NCBI GenBank assembly: GCA_021464415.1
Contig: CM038471.1
Coordinates: 73,572,851 to 73,636,850, forward strand
Direction of reading: 5' to 3'
DNA from: Lonicera japonica
Taxonomy: Eukaryota; Streptophyta; Magnoliopsida; Dipsacales; Caprifoliaceae
DNA length: 64,000 nucleotides
Both the position numbers and the translations under genes were made by a program. The notes beneath the pieces were generated by a model. It was given only the letters and a program-made list of their open reading frames with translations. It was not told the origin of the DNA and did no database searches. Every line of letters starts with the position of its first letter. Within the stretch, counting starts at the first letter, position 1. Shown piece by piece: positions 34,135 to 46,679 of this stretch.

Positions 34135-37100
34135 ATGGATTCTTATGAAGCAACAAAGGTAGTTTTTTCAAGGATCCAAAGTTTAGACCCTGAAAATGCT
34201 TCTAAAATCATGGGTCTCCTCTTAATCCAAGACCATGGTGAGAAAGAAATGATTCGCTTGGCTTTTGGCCCTGACTCACTCCTGCACTCTGTTATTCTCA
34301 AGGCTAGAACTGAGCTGGGCATTTCATCGAACACCTCATCTGCACCCTCGACCCCTTCGTCCCCATCCCCTTTCAACAACCCAATCTCTCTTCCTCGCCA
34401 GGGTTTTAACAGTGTCAATCTTCCATCTCCACTCAGCATACCAACACACTCATCTTCTTCGTGGGCTAATTCCAACTCCAACTCCAATTTCTCCGATTTT
34501 CAAAACTCTGAATTAGATCTCATTAGCCCTAGTTCTCATTTCCCCAATTCCAAAATGAACTCCTCCGCTCCGCCTTTCTACGGAACAACCGGAGAAACAG
34601 ATTTCATTTCCGAATTCGAGCTACAAAATCAACTCTCCTTCCTCAACGAAGGCACGAATAGCCCTAACTTGTACTACCAGGCGCCAGATTCAGGTTCTAG
34701 TCCTACTTATCTCAGTCACCGAAGAAGCTGCTCTGTAAGTGACATAAACATAGGGTGTGATGATAGTGGTTTTGGGTGGAAACCGTGTTTATATTTTGCT
34801 AGAGGATACTGTAAGAATGGTACTAGTTGTAGGTTTGTTCATGGGAATGGTGGTGGGCTGGGAGAGCCGGATTTAGTCGTTGGCTCGCCGAGTAAACCAG
34901 AGATGATGGAGCAGTGCCATGAGCTTTTCAGATCTAAGTCAGCACATCAGCAAAGGCTAGTTGCAGCTTCTCATCAGCTTTTGGGTTCTGCTAGTTTTCC
35001 TTATTCGCCTGTCGGGGGGAATAAAATGAATTTTCTTCTCCAGCACCAGCCTCTTCAAGCTGATAGCCCTAGGTAATAATACTTATTTCTTCTGTCTTCA
35101 AACAGTTCGTGTGCATGTAAAATGCTCAATTTTTATAATTTTTTTTAGTGGTGTTTGATTGCGTAATTTTCTATAGAATCAATTTCCCATGGTTTTTAAT
35201 ATGGTAATCTAACTTGCGGTCAGATTAAGTTTCTCATTTTCCTTTTTTAAAATATTTGGGAAAAATAGTTTCATGGAGCAAATGTGCTATATACTCTTCT
35301 TCTTCTTTTTTTTTGGAGGGGGGGGGGGGTTGATAAATGTACCAAAGAAAGGGTGTGTTTGATAAAAAAGTGAAAGTTGAAAATGATTAAAAATACCACT
35401 AAATTTTTTTGAGAAGTTCAAAAATTAGTCGGATTACTTTTCCAGCTCTCCGTGGAATCCAGTTCATTCTCCAACTTACGATAAAACTTAATTGTTTTTC
35501 CAATATTTTTTGTACTTTCTGTCATACATACTCTTAGTTAACATTTTGAGTTTTTGTGCTTTCCGTGGGATGAACCAGAAATTTCTACTTTGGTAAAGTT
35601 TTTCTCTAGCTGAAGAATTGACATGCATAGTGAGACTTCATAAGTTTATGTATCAAACTATCAATATAAGATTACTTTAAAACACAAAACGTAGAGCCAA
35701 AATAAGCTATCATTAAATCTTGTTTTGTTATAATTGTTTGATTTCTTTTTCTAGGGCGGCTGCGGCTTTAATGATGAATGAGGAGCTTCATAAATTTGGT
35801 CGAACTCGGCTTGAGAGAAATGATTTCCCGATGAACGGTGGGGGAATAGTGAACCCGGGATCAAGACAGATATACTTAACTTTTCCAGCTGATAGTACTT
35901 TTAGGGAAGAAGATGTATCCAACTATTTCAGGTTGAGTTTCTTAAACGTTTATATCAATTGGGTAAAAAATGATAGACTAAAAAATTAATGCATATAAAT
36001 TGTTTGATTTTATTCCTGAAGCATTTACGGGCCAGTGCAAGATGTGAGGATACCATACCAGCAAAAGCGAATGTTCGGCTTTGTTACTTTCGTGTACCCG
36101 GAGACTGTTAAGCTCATTCTTGCTAAAGGGAATCCGCATTTTGTGTGCGATGCTCGTGTTCTTGTGAAACCGTATAAAGAGAAGGGCAAAGTCCCAGACA
36201 AATTTAGGTGCATTCTCTTTCTATATAGCTCTTGTTGGTTTTTAGTATTGTTCAAGTTGTTTTAGTATTTACATATGTTGATTCGAATGCAGGAAGCAAC
36301 AGCAGATGGACAGAGGAGAATTCTCCGCGTGTGGCAGCCCTACTGGCTTAGATTCGAGAGACCCTTTTGATCTAGGTGAATTTGTAAACAATGCTCTGTA
36401 TGTTAAATTCCTGTTCATTTTGAGTTTTAGCCCTTCCTTGAAAGAGAAATTGGAAAATAAGGCTGGAAAATGGTTGGAAAACTATTCAAGTTTTATGAGA
36501 AGTTGGAAAAAGAGATGAATGATTTGGTGAGATATTTTCTTCTTTTCTTCTTATCCTCTAAAGGAATTTTTTTCTTTCCCATCCTCAAAAGTATTGGATT
36601 CCATGGGAAAGCTGAAAAGTTGTAGAGCATCTCACCAAATCACTCATCTTTTTAAAATTTTAGCAGTATTTTCAATAATCTTCCAACTTGTTATCTTATA
36701 CACCCGAATTTGTATATTAATTTTCGAAGTTAAGATGCTTGAAATGCTCAAAACCTCAAAACCAAATGAGGGGTAATTACTCAACCTCTTAACAACTGGG
36801 ATTAATCTCTCTCTGTCCACCTGTTTTTTCTTTTTAGGTACGAGGATGTTCTATAATTCACAGGACATGTGGAGGAGAAAATTGGAAGAACAAGCTGATT
36901 TGGAACAAGCGATTGAGTTCCAAAGTAGGAGACTTATGGGTCTGCAACTTCTTGACGTAAAGAGGCACAATCATCACTGTGCCCTCTCTCCCGGTGCTCC
37001 CATTTCATCTCCAACTACGCATTCACCGAATTTTTTCAATCGGACCGTTGTTCTTTCTTCAGTTAAAACCAGTGCTGAAGTCAGTGAAGGTAATAAATCT

Positions 37101-38110
37101 CTTATTTCATTCAAATCCCTCCTCACATTTTACTCTAGATGTGAAGATGCAGATATGTGGGATTGTTTTATCGCAGAGAATGCTTCACTCTCCGATCAGC
37201 AATTGCAACAGAATGAGAAAGTGGGCGAGAGTGAGGAATCTTTGAATCTCAATGAGGAGAAGGGCAATAATGACAAATCAAGCCCCAATTATGAAGAAAG
37301 TGATGATTTACAAGAAAGGTATGTCCAACTTTTTTCACATGGGTAGAAAGCTGAACCAAGATGTAAAATATCATGTTTTAACTTGTTAGATTTCTTTCCG
37401 AGTAATGTTAGATGCACAAAAGTTAGTACACAAAATTCATTTAATTGGTAAAGAACTGGATCCTACCAAAAAGTAATTGAAATCATTTATTTGTTGACAA
37501 GTCCCGAATGTATATAAGCCACACATCTGCACCGGAATCTTGGAAGGAGGATGCAAGCAGTGTTGTTCAAATTCATTTGAACTTGCTTCTGTTAATATAT
37601 TTTTGGGGTCAATAGAATCTTCAATGGATTTGAATTTGCCTTTGGTAACATATTTTTGGGATCATTAACATGTCCAATGGAAAAGGTGTAATCAAACACA
37701 TTTAAGTTAGTTGCCAACAATGTTCAAATTCTTATTAAATTGACCCGAGTTTTGCAGCTTGGAGCACAATCTCCCTGATAATCTCTTTGCATCTCCTAAA
37801 GCTGCTGGAGACTATGCGACACCCTTCTCTATTGATACCGATGAAACCGAGAAGGCGGCCATAGCTTCGGTCCCATCTTCGGCTAACAATAACTTGATCT
37901 CTCCGTCTTTGCTTCCTGCTACCTCTACTTTGGATATGGCTTCACTCAAATCATGTTACTTCCATGTGCCTAGGTACTTCTTGACCCTCACATACATGCT
38001 ATTGATTGTTTGGTCCGTCACATTATTGCATAAATGAATACATTGTTTTATATGATCACACATGCCCCCGATGCAGGTTCGCTTCGGGTCCGGGAGCCAT
38101 TGGACTTTAG
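34135..38110 (+). CDS. CCCH zinc finger and RRM RNA-binding protein (AtC3H53-like)
   Basis: Eight coding exons: 34135-35072, 35755-35931, 36022-36207, 36293-36375, 36838-37089, 37177-37318, 37758-37973 and 38077-38110. They sum to 2028 bases, or 675 residues. The N-terminus ([20 protein letters not shown] then [13 protein letters not shown]) is the conserved head of the plant C3H46/53/55 family. A Ser/Pro/Asn-rich linker follows. One CCCH finger (C-x7-C-x5-C-x3-H at residues 218, 226, 232, 236) lies within [20 protein letters not shown]. An RRM at about 350-430 starts RQIYLTF and has the RNP1-like [10 protein letters not shown] coiled segment [20 protein letters not shown] comes after it. The family binds RNA, presumably in the cytosol; its exact role is not established. 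The exon 6 acceptor was chosen as TCGCAG (37176) because earlier AGs would leave an intron of 50-63 bases. The start is the first main-frame ATG. Regulation by the two uORFs is plausible. All junctions keep frame. Confidence 0.93.
36376..36837 (+). mobile_element. foldback MITE-like insertion in CCCH-RRM intron 4
   Basis: Within intron 4, GATGAATGATTTGGTGAGAT (36514-36533) pairs with ATCTCACCAAATCACTCATC (36629-36648), and flanking sequence pairs more loosely over about 36470-36690. It inflates an intron and does not touch the coding frame. Confidence 0.55.
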
Positions 38111-39290
38111 TCCTTTTCCAGCAACACCCAGTTGGTCTTTTAGCTTCCTTAGCTTAGGTACGTTATCATATTCGCCTAATGTCGAAGAAATGTTACCTTG
38201 ATCCAATTCTTTAACCAACTTGTGTCCAAATTTTAGTTGGCAATTCTTCTCACACTTTTGGTGGTTGTACCTTATAATTGCAATTATACAACGGCTGTAT
38301 CTCTTGCTGAAGCAATTACTATGCTAGAGCATAAAGCATATTATTGTCGTGAGAAGTTGTATCAAATGCTTTAACAGTTGTACAATGCCCTGCAATAAGG
38401 CATATCCTTGTACAATTATTAATGTGAATGTATGACTGTTTTTGACACCCCAACACATGATGTTTTTGTTTTTGCTAATGATTTGTGTTTTGGTATAATT
38501 TTGCAGGAAGAAGATTGATTGATACGTAATATACAACCCCAAAACAAAAACCCAGATCAGATATGTAGAGAAAATCACCACCACAATGACTCAGCCTCTC
38601 ACTAGTCACCACCAACACCATCATCATCAATCACCAACAATAGTACCATACAATGCATACATAAAAGAAAAAGGAGGGAGTTAAAGTAAGTGGGGTCAGC
38701 CACCGTCTCTCTGTTGTATTAGTACTCTCTTTTCAATCACCTTGCCTTTAGTAGTTGAAAGTTTGGATGAACCACACATTATTATTAAAAAAAAAGAAGA
38801 AGAAGAAGAAGAATCAAATGTATGTAGTAAGTGTAACTCTGGGACTGTAATTTTTCTATTTTCAACCACAAATTGGCTTTCCCAGTACAAAAAAAGGAAG
38901 ACCCAAATGTAGGTTTTTAGTATGTGTTATTAGGGATAAAGAAAGAACAATCAAATGTACAGCAGAGCCAAGAAAGGGCAAAAGATATGAAGAAAAAAGA
39001 GTTACTTCTTTTATGTGAAAACTAGAAGGCTGATTCGATTTGGTGCCCAAAAGGGAAGCTTTGCTGTTTATTATAGTGTAGGAAGAGAAGAAGAAGAGTT
39101 CTCAGTGTTTGTAAGCTTGAGTAGTCATTATTACTACTACTACTATTATAATAACTAGTTGAGTTGCCTGTAATTGTTACTGTTATACACGATATGAATC
39201 TTTGATTAGATCAATAGACAGAAAGAACAAAGTTTAGAAATGAAGATCAAAAGGGTTTCTCCCTTCTCTCTCTCTCTCTCTCTCTCATAT
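38111..39290 (+). other. 3'UTR of CCCH-RRM gene with an intron
   Basis: A GT-AG intron (38158-38506, donor TTAG|GTACGT, acceptor TTTTGCAG|GAAG) lies wholly in the 3'UTR. Its junction is 47 bases after the stop codon. The remaining UTR has CACCA-rich and GAAGAA runs and may end near the CT microsatellite at 39261-39286. Confidence 0.6.
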
Positions 39291-39600
39291 TTATGTTTGT
39301 TTTAAAATTGATGATAGATTTACCAACTTAAATAACCGAATTGATAGACCCCATGATGTGTTTTAAAAAGCGAACTAATAGACCGCAGGACGTGTTAAAA
39401 AAATGCCTTGATCATAGCATTTGCTTGAAGCACCGAATAAGGCACTCCTTGCCTATTAAACTTGGTTTTGTTTAGTTCACGGATTTGAGAATTTAAGAAA
39501 GAAAATTTTTTCATTTTTTTGTTTGTAAGCACAAAATTTTGAGAACGCTTTTTGTCGAGTGAAAAGTAGGGAGTAAAATCATTCTTCTCATAAAAATTTA

Positions 39601-39885
39601 GGGTGGTGATGTTGGCACCCTCAAAATCTCTTGAAAACATTATCACTTTTCATTCGGTCCTTAACAATCGAATAATGTATACGTTATTCGGTTGTGAAGG
39701 ACCAAATATAAATTTGCAAAAATTTAAAAAAACTTGAAAATGTTTTACTCGGTTGTCAAGAACCGAATATATAAACCTATATTCGGTCCTCAACAACCGA
39801 ATAATAGACACTTTACTCGGTTGCGAATGACCGAATTAAAGTAAGAATGTTACCAAGTGTTTTTGGGGTGTCAACATCACCACTC
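39601..39885. mobile_element. 285-bp MITE related to the 7.8-kb PMD transposon
   Basis: Ends read inward GGGTGGTGATGTTGGCACCC and GAGTGGTGATGTTGACACCC, flanked by perfect 8-bp duplications AAAATTTA (39593-39600 and 39886-39893). The interior carries four ATTCGGT...ACCGAAT-type hairpins. Ends, TSD length and hairpins all parallel the element at 19400-27217, so I place it in the same family as a non-coding derivative. Confidence 0.85.
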
Positions 39886-39893
39886 AAAATTTA

Positions 39894-41740
39894 TGCGATT
39901 GATTTTTTTTTATAATTTTTTATTATTTATTATAAAATTTTTAGATAATAATACCTCTATCTAAATATTTTATATACTTTATTAAATATGTGAATGAAAA
40001 CAAATTAAAAACTTTAATTTTTCATCTCACGAGATAGATAAGAAAATTAATTTTTTTTTCGTAAACCAAATAAAGCTTTAGTTGAGTCGTAAGGATAGCG
40101 GTCGGTTTTGATCCCCAAAAATCACCGGAGTCTGGCTTAATCCTGAACTGGGTTTGCTTAAATAATTTTTTTTAAAAACAAAAAACGAATTAATATATTT
40201 TATGAAACATTAATTTATTTAATTTATGCATGTGTCGTTATTTATTTTTGTTTTTAAAGAAGTTTGTCTTTTTGTTGCAGTTGTATTTTTTCACTTTTAA
40301 TTATAACATGGGTCGTGTCTTTTTTGTGGGAGAAAGGGAAGAAGGGCCACAAAAAGGCAAAGAGCACATGGGTTCTCTGACACTTTTGCCCCTTGGGCTA
40401 ATTTTCGCTGCCAGTTTGTGTGGGTCATGAGGACCACTAACTTTCTCTCTCTAAAAAAATACACTTTCTCTCTCTAAATTAAAGGAGAGAGAGAGAGAGA
40501 GAGGACATGATATGACCCAGAGATCTAAAGTAGATATGGTGCGCACACAGCCACACTTATGACAAAAATGGGTCACGGTGTGTAGATTCTTTTGAGGGTA
40601 TTGGTGATTGACATTTTTCGGTGGTATCTTTTCTCTTTTACTTTTTTTTACATCCCTATATTATTATTAAACAACAGTTTTTTTCAGATTTATTTTATTT
40701 TTAAGAGAGTGTATTTAATTTAAATTTTATATTTTTTTTGAATTTTAAAAATCCATAAGTATTTAATTAAAATTTTATAATATTTTAATTTTTTAAAAAA
40801 TTTTGTGGTATTATATTATAATTAAAAATAATCTTTTAAAATCTTACAATATGCAAAACTCAATAAACTTTAAAAGATTTTTATTAATCGATAAATTTTG
40901 ATGAATTTGAAAGTATTTTTATAAATTGATAGATTTTAAAATCTTAAAATCTTTTGTTTGATTTTTTTTCAAACAAAAGATGAAAATCAAATAGAAAGGT
41001 GAAAAAAAAACAAACCAATTTGCTAGGTTTTTATATTCGGTCCGAATCGTTTGTGGCAGACTTATAATTTTCTTATTATTTTAAAGTTATAATCAAAATT
41101 CTTTTATCATGTATCCATTGATGTTTTATTATAATTAGAATAATTGATAAATTTATTAAAATTTATAGAAATACTAAAGAGTTCATTTCTTAAAATATGT
41201 TAAACTCTGTATGAATTTATTAAAATTTGTTAAATTCTATATATATTTAAAATAATTTATGGTTTTAAAATAATCCATGAATTTGAAAAAAATCATAAAA
41301 ATTTGAATTGAATGCATCCTCTTTAATCTAAAAGTAACAAATATGATGTTGTTTGTTTTAGCAACAAATTATTATTTTGATATTAAAATCTCCCAAAAAA
41401 ATGAAAATTATTTTTGATGGAATGTTTCGCCATTTTTCGAGTTTTTTGCAAAATGAAAATGTTTTAGTGATGGTTCTGTTACTTTTTTTAGTCCCCCACG
41501 GGGTGTCTGGGTTAGCTTTCATGCATCTCGACTAGTCCCTGTTCGTGGGTCGTCGATCCAAAGTTTTTGTAGGGTAAGTACGATCTATTTTCTCCTTCAT
41601 TTATAATAAAAAATAATAGAAAATATCTCATAAAATTATTCATCTTAGTTCAGAATTCCACTCTTGAAAAAATCATTAGTCTTTATGACAACGGTAAGGT
41701 ATGAGATCAATGGTTTGCGAGTATTATATAAATACGAGAA
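39894..41740. other. intergenic AT-rich sequence
   Basis: No gene. GA/CT microsatellite near 40435-40505 and many A/T homopolymers. Confidence 0.5.
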
Positions 41741-41875
41741 GGATCAGGTGCGGACCGATCCGTACGAATTGGTTCATTTTATGACGGTTTAACGTTGTAA
41801 AAAACACACCCCAAGTGTTTTTATGACAAAAAACTATAATAAAATGATCAATCCGTACATATTGATCCGTAACTG
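41741..41875. mobile_element. small foldback element
   Basis: CGATCCGTACGAATTGGTTC with ATTTTAT on the left pairs with an ATAAAATGATCAATCCGTAC arm on the right, about 55 bases apart. No TSD was resolved. Confidence 0.5.
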
Positions 41876-41920
41876 AAATGGAATATATATATATATATAT
41901 ATATGTATATTTGACAACTA

Positions 41921-42050
41921 AATCTCTTGGCTCAATAGTATGAGACAATCTCAGAGTTAAAATAATGCTTGGTCAATAGTAGTAACGTATTGTGAATGGA
42001 AATTAGTCGAGTTGCACGAAAGCTGGTCCAAACATCCCGTGGAGCAACCC
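41921..42050 (+). mobile_element. diverged SINE copy, internally deleted
   Basis: Matches the SINE at 44260-44443 at both ends: TCTCTTGGCTCAATAGTAT (A-box region), then AAAATAATGCTTGG and TTAGTCGAGTTGCACGAAAG with CATCCCGTGGAG near the 3' end. About 50 bases including the B box are missing. Confidence 0.75.
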
Positions 42051-42650
42051 AAACTAAAAAAATGTATCAATTTGCACCCTAAACAGTTTTTTCGATACTT
42101 TGCACCATATACGTACAAATTATATCAATTTATCTCAATTCTTCATTTTCGACCATTTTTTAAAGTATCCAACCACACTAGCGAATCGCGTGTGCAATTG
42201 GTAAGGGCATTTGGACAAAACAGTATGATATCAATGTTTTATGAACATGTAACTGAATGTTCTTTGATCTTAAATTCTATTAAATGCAATGGATGTTAAT
42301 GTTTTTATAGATCTCTTACTCATGAATTAATTGCTCACTTTTTCTCTATTTTTTACAAGTGGTGTTGATATAATGCTGTGAATTAACTGCTCACTTTTAC
42401 TAAATTATTTGCTTTGTTTCCGCTATGGATGCAATGCAGTGAGCAATTGATACATCATGACTACAATTCCAAAATGCCCCTTACTAATTGCACATGTGAT
42501 TTGCTCGTGTGGTCGGAGATTTTTAAAAATGGCCGGAAAAGACGAATTAAGATAAATTGATATAACTTTTATGTATATTGTGCAAAGTGTTGAAAAAAAA
42601 TGTTTAACATACATATTGATACATTCTTCTAATTTGAGTGTATCAATGTC
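42051..42650. mobile_element. foldback element with about 200-bp arms
   Basis: The left arm (about 42060-42245) is repeated inverted at about 42445-42650. Matching words include TTATATCAATTTATCT, GTGCAATTGGTAAGGGCATT and AATGTATCAAT. It abuts the SINE remnant. No coding capacity. Confidence 0.75.
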
Positions 42651-44092
42651 ATTTAATCTATATATTTTGGGTTTTTCATGACTTGTTTCAATAATATTTT
42701 AACTTTACAATTAAATAAATTCCTATAACATGGCTATTGCAACTTTAAATGGATATTTTATCACTCTAAAATATTATTTTTTTATGAATGTTAATTTATT
42801 TTGTTAGGCACTTGTAGATTCAAAATCATTAATGTATGAGGTACTTATAGATTGAGTTCCTTTAAAGTAGTGAAAATCACTTTAAAAATCAAATTATAAA
42901 ATATGAACGATTAATTTTTAAGTTTTTAGCTCAAATTTTATGTGGTTTTAAGATAAGGTTATAATATGACACAAACTATTAAATATAAAATAATATGAAT
43001 AATGAACTACTCAATTAAAAATTATCGGTTTAGATCAATAATTTGTCTCAAATAATTTTCACCATAGAGTGGATACTACGGAGTAGAAGTTATTTGAGTT
43101 CTACCCTTTTACAGAACTTACTTTACAAAATAAGTTTTTTGAGTCTATTTTCGACTTTCAGGGAATTTTCTTTTTGTGCGTACTCTAAAGTTACTTTGGC
43201 ATGTACCAAAATTATCATATGTTTTAGCGTAGATTAGTGGATCTGATTTTACCATTTCATTTTGCACTTTCAAAGTTTACCAGTGTCTAAAAAGTGACAA
43301 TCAAATTTGGTGTGGATACGGAAAGTGAGTGCGAAAGTGGCTTGCTTTTTAAAATTTTTGATTACTGTCGTTAACACAATTACGTTAATTAATATATTAA
43401 TGTACGATTTTATAAACATACAACATAATTTTTTTAAGTCATACTACATACTCCGGTAAAGTAAAAATTGTTTTTACAATATGCGAATTTTTTTTCCCAT
43501 ATTATTCTAGTACTATTCTAACACGTTATGGATACCGCCATAATAATGTATGAATCGAAAAACATATAGTACAACTTTTGAAATAGTACTATTCTTTGTC
43601 AATAGAGATAGCTAGAGCCTTTTTTTTGTCTAAATTCTAAATGCAGAATTCAAATTCTAAAATCTTAATAAGTTTCGTTTATTTTTTTGTTGGAATGCAA
43701 TATCCAAAAGACACTGGGCATATTACTTTGTTCATTTGTCATTCTTTTATCTTTTAAAAACTATGATATGAGGGCAAAAAAGGTATTATACAACCATTCA
43801 AATTTTATGTATAATATTAAGATGTAGGAGTCTTGAAATGATTCAAATGATTGATAAACAAAACAAACACCTTGCTCACCTCTAAAATTTGAATTTTGGC
43901 CCTTCAAACTTGAAACATAAAAACAAATAAGCTTTTTTTTTCCATATATACAAAGATAGATTTAGGTGATTCTTGAAGAAGGGAGTAAAAAAGATGTAAT
44001 GGACCGTAGACTCCCTTATAAATTATTACACTCTTAATTACCAAGATAAAATTTGAATATTTTTTTTCTTAATCAAAGTGTTCAATTAAGCT
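42651..44092. other. intergenic AT-rich sequence
   Basis: No gene or resolved element. Confidence 0.5.
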
Positions 44093-44232
44093 GAAGTGAA
44101 CTCGAACAATGGTGATGATTATGATCATAACTTTCACGATAGTGCTTTCAACTGTTGGAGTTGAAGTGAACTGGAACAGTAGTGATGAGATAATCATAAC
44201 TTTCACAATAGTGTTTCAAATGTTGGGCTGCT
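44093..44232 (+). repeat. 70-bp tandem duplication
   Basis: Two copies of a unit beginning GAAGTGAACT (44093 and 44163) with CATAACTTTCAC in both. Confidence 0.8.
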
Positions 44233-44259
44233 AACCAAGATCTAAAGTAAAATGTTACA

Positions 44260-44443
44260 AGCCTCTTGGCCCAGTGGTATAAGGCTGCCACTGGGACAAC
44301 TTTGGGTCGACTTGGAGCTTCCAAGGTCAAACCCCAGCGTTGTCAAAATAATGCTTGGCCAGCGGCAGTCACGAACCGCGAGCGGGGATTAGTCGAGGTG
44401 CGCGAAAGCTGGCCCGGACACTCCGTGGAGAACCAAAAAAAAA
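44260..44443 (+). mobile_element. tRNA-derived SINE with 16-bp TSD
   Basis: The 5' part has a pol III A box (TGGCCCAGTGG) and B box (GGTCAAACCCC). The 3' part reads GGGGATTAGTCGAGGTGCGC then GAAAGCTGGCCCGGACAC, ending in an A-run. AAAGTAAAATGTTACA flanks it at 44244-44259 and 44444-44459. It is the best preserved of the SINEs in the window, related to 18340-18570 and 41921-42050. Confidence 0.92.
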
Positions 44444-44459
44444 AAAGTAAAATGTTACA

Positions 44460-45540
44460 CTTTTAAAAGTGAAATTGAAGTAAAATGTTACACTTTTGAA
44501 AGATAAGTTTTCTTACCATCCCAACTATTGGAAACTTGAATTAATTAGTATACCAAAAAAAAAAAAAAAGGAAACTTGAATTACTTGTTTTTAATTATAG
44601 GAAATGGTCCCATTTTCTTGCATTTATAATTTGTTTATGCCACCTTAGCCCGTGTTGTTTTCTATGCTTTTGATACCATATAACTTTTATTTTAAAACTT
44701 TTTAGAAAACACATCAACTTAATTAATGATTAAAAAAGAAGAAGAGTAAATTACCTAATCAACTTCTCTAAATTATTACTATTGTGCTTACTTAGATCAT
44801 GAACTATGAAATACGTCAATAAAGTTTTTAAACTGTCAAACCTAAAAAACTGAAATCCTTTTGTCCAATGGTGGTTAAATTTTGAATTGAAACTGCTGTT
44901 GAGAGACACATGCGGCATAAATTAATATAAATATTATCTTCCGTCCCACCAATATTTTGGCAATGAGAAGTAACTAATATAATCCAAAATGGCATAAACA
45001 AAATCATAATAATGGAGAAAAAAACTATTAAAAATAAATAATTCTATCAAATTGAAATATGTCAAAAAAGGAAGCGGTGCTACTAATTTGAAGTCGATGA
45101 ATTACATAATAAGCGAACCAAAATTTTACAAACAAAATAAAAACGAATTTTTTTATGAATAATAGTGTGAGTTATTTTTTGAATTTCAAAACTGAGTATA
45201 CATCGAATTGTTAAAATAAAAAAAACGAAAAGAAAAAGGGTAGGTAACAAACAAGGAGAGAGGAAAGGGGGAACAGAGTAGTGGGACATCACTTATTCCT
45301 AGGGGTAGTGTTTGAAATTTATGGTCGTTCTGTTTTGGTTTCTGCAACTTGTCATTTCAATGGTGGACCACCAGTACCTACCCAGATTGGTCATTAGATT
45401 TTTGCTTGGAATTGATGTTGAGGTTTTATTTAATTTCCAAACTAAAATTCATTACATGGTTCAAAGATTTGTGCAAATCGATTTGATATGGTCGATATTG
45501 AAGTAAATAAGGAGTGCTGAATTATTGTTATAATTTGATA
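44460..45540. other. intergenic AT-rich sequence
   Basis: No gene. A further copy of GTAAAATGTTACACTTTT lies at about 44480, so the SINE target was already part of a small local repeat. Confidence 0.5.
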
Positions 45541-46660
45541 TGATTAAATTTATAATATTTTAAAATATTATTGATATTTTATTGAAACTATACTCAGTCG
45601 AAATTATATTAAATTGTCGATATTTCACTTTGTATTGTAAAAAAAAAACAAACAAAGTTACTAAAGTGACATAATTGAATAAAGTGATTAAAATTACAAA
45701 AATACAAAAATACAAAAAAAAAAGAAAAAAAGTTGTTGCTTGTTGAACTTTGGAGACTTAGAGTGTAAATTGACAACTATTGAAAAAAAATGTTGATTTA
45801 TTCTAAAGTAATTTGTTAATCTTTGCTTAATTAAATTGGCAACTATTGAAAAAAATTGTTGATTTTTTTCAATTATTCCAAAGTAATTTATTAATCTTTA
45901 CTTAATTAAGTTGATTTGTCATAGACATAGCATCTTCAAAGACGAAATATGTAGTTATGGTTTTGTCACTGGTTATGGAGGTTATACATAAGATTATGCT
46001 AGCGGTGGAGGATTAAACAATAGTATTGTTGCTCTTGGTGGTTATTATGAAAGTGATCGTGGAACGTATTATGATGGATCTTCAGGTAGTAACGATTATC
46101 AGATATTTGGGTACTATCATCACTATGGCCAATCGAATTTTCCTGATTATGAGTTATCTAGTCATTCCTCTCATATTTACCACACAAGTGCTAATTTTCA
46201 ACATCATTTATATCCTCATCGATAGAGTCCTTGATTAATGATAATAATTATAATCCATATCATTATTTTTGACATAATTAAACTTATATTTAAAATATTT
46301 GTACTTTATAAGATTATATTGTTATATATTTATTGAATTATGATATAATATTATATTATCAAGTGCGACAGATGATGGAATTTCGATGTAGGCTATGTAA
46401 TTTGTACCAGATAATGTTATTATACTTATTTAATTGATCAATTTTATTAATCTCATACTATAGAATTTTTTCCATTTTTTTGTGATTTTTTAGGTCTTTT
46501 AAATAATGAATTAGTCCGTATTGCCAAAACTAAAACCGATACCGATATCCGAGTTGAAAATTGAGTGGCCAAGTTAGCGTTTAAAACCGCGACTTTGAAT
46601 CATGAATTCATATCATGGATTCATGGTTTAAAGTATTGGCCGATACTAATATGATATGGC
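45541..46660 (+). pseudogene. Gly/Tyr-rich gene fragment, copy 1 of tandem pair
   Basis: The plus strand from about 45940 reads CSYGFVTGYGGY, a TAA, then DYASGGGLNNSI, GGYYESDRGTYYDGSSGSND and YHTSANFQHHLY before a stop at 46225. The surrounding block matches copy 2 (46680-47650), including the flanks with GATATTT/CCGATA words and AAGTGCGACAGATGATGG. It looks like the C-terminal exon of a Gly/Tyr/Ser-rich protein, but I cannot name the parent gene. The in-frame stop marks it as a fragment without function as a protein. Confidence 0.6.
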
Positions 46661-46679
46661 CGATATCGAGTTAGAATAG

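Noticed and set aside
37090..37176. Continuous reading through this stretch of the CCCH-RRM gene
   Set aside because: The frame is open, but the segment has a GTAATA donor, T-rich body and CGCAG acceptor, and its translation does not fit the surrounding acidic Ser/Asn-rich protein. Treated as an 87-base intron, though retention would keep frame.
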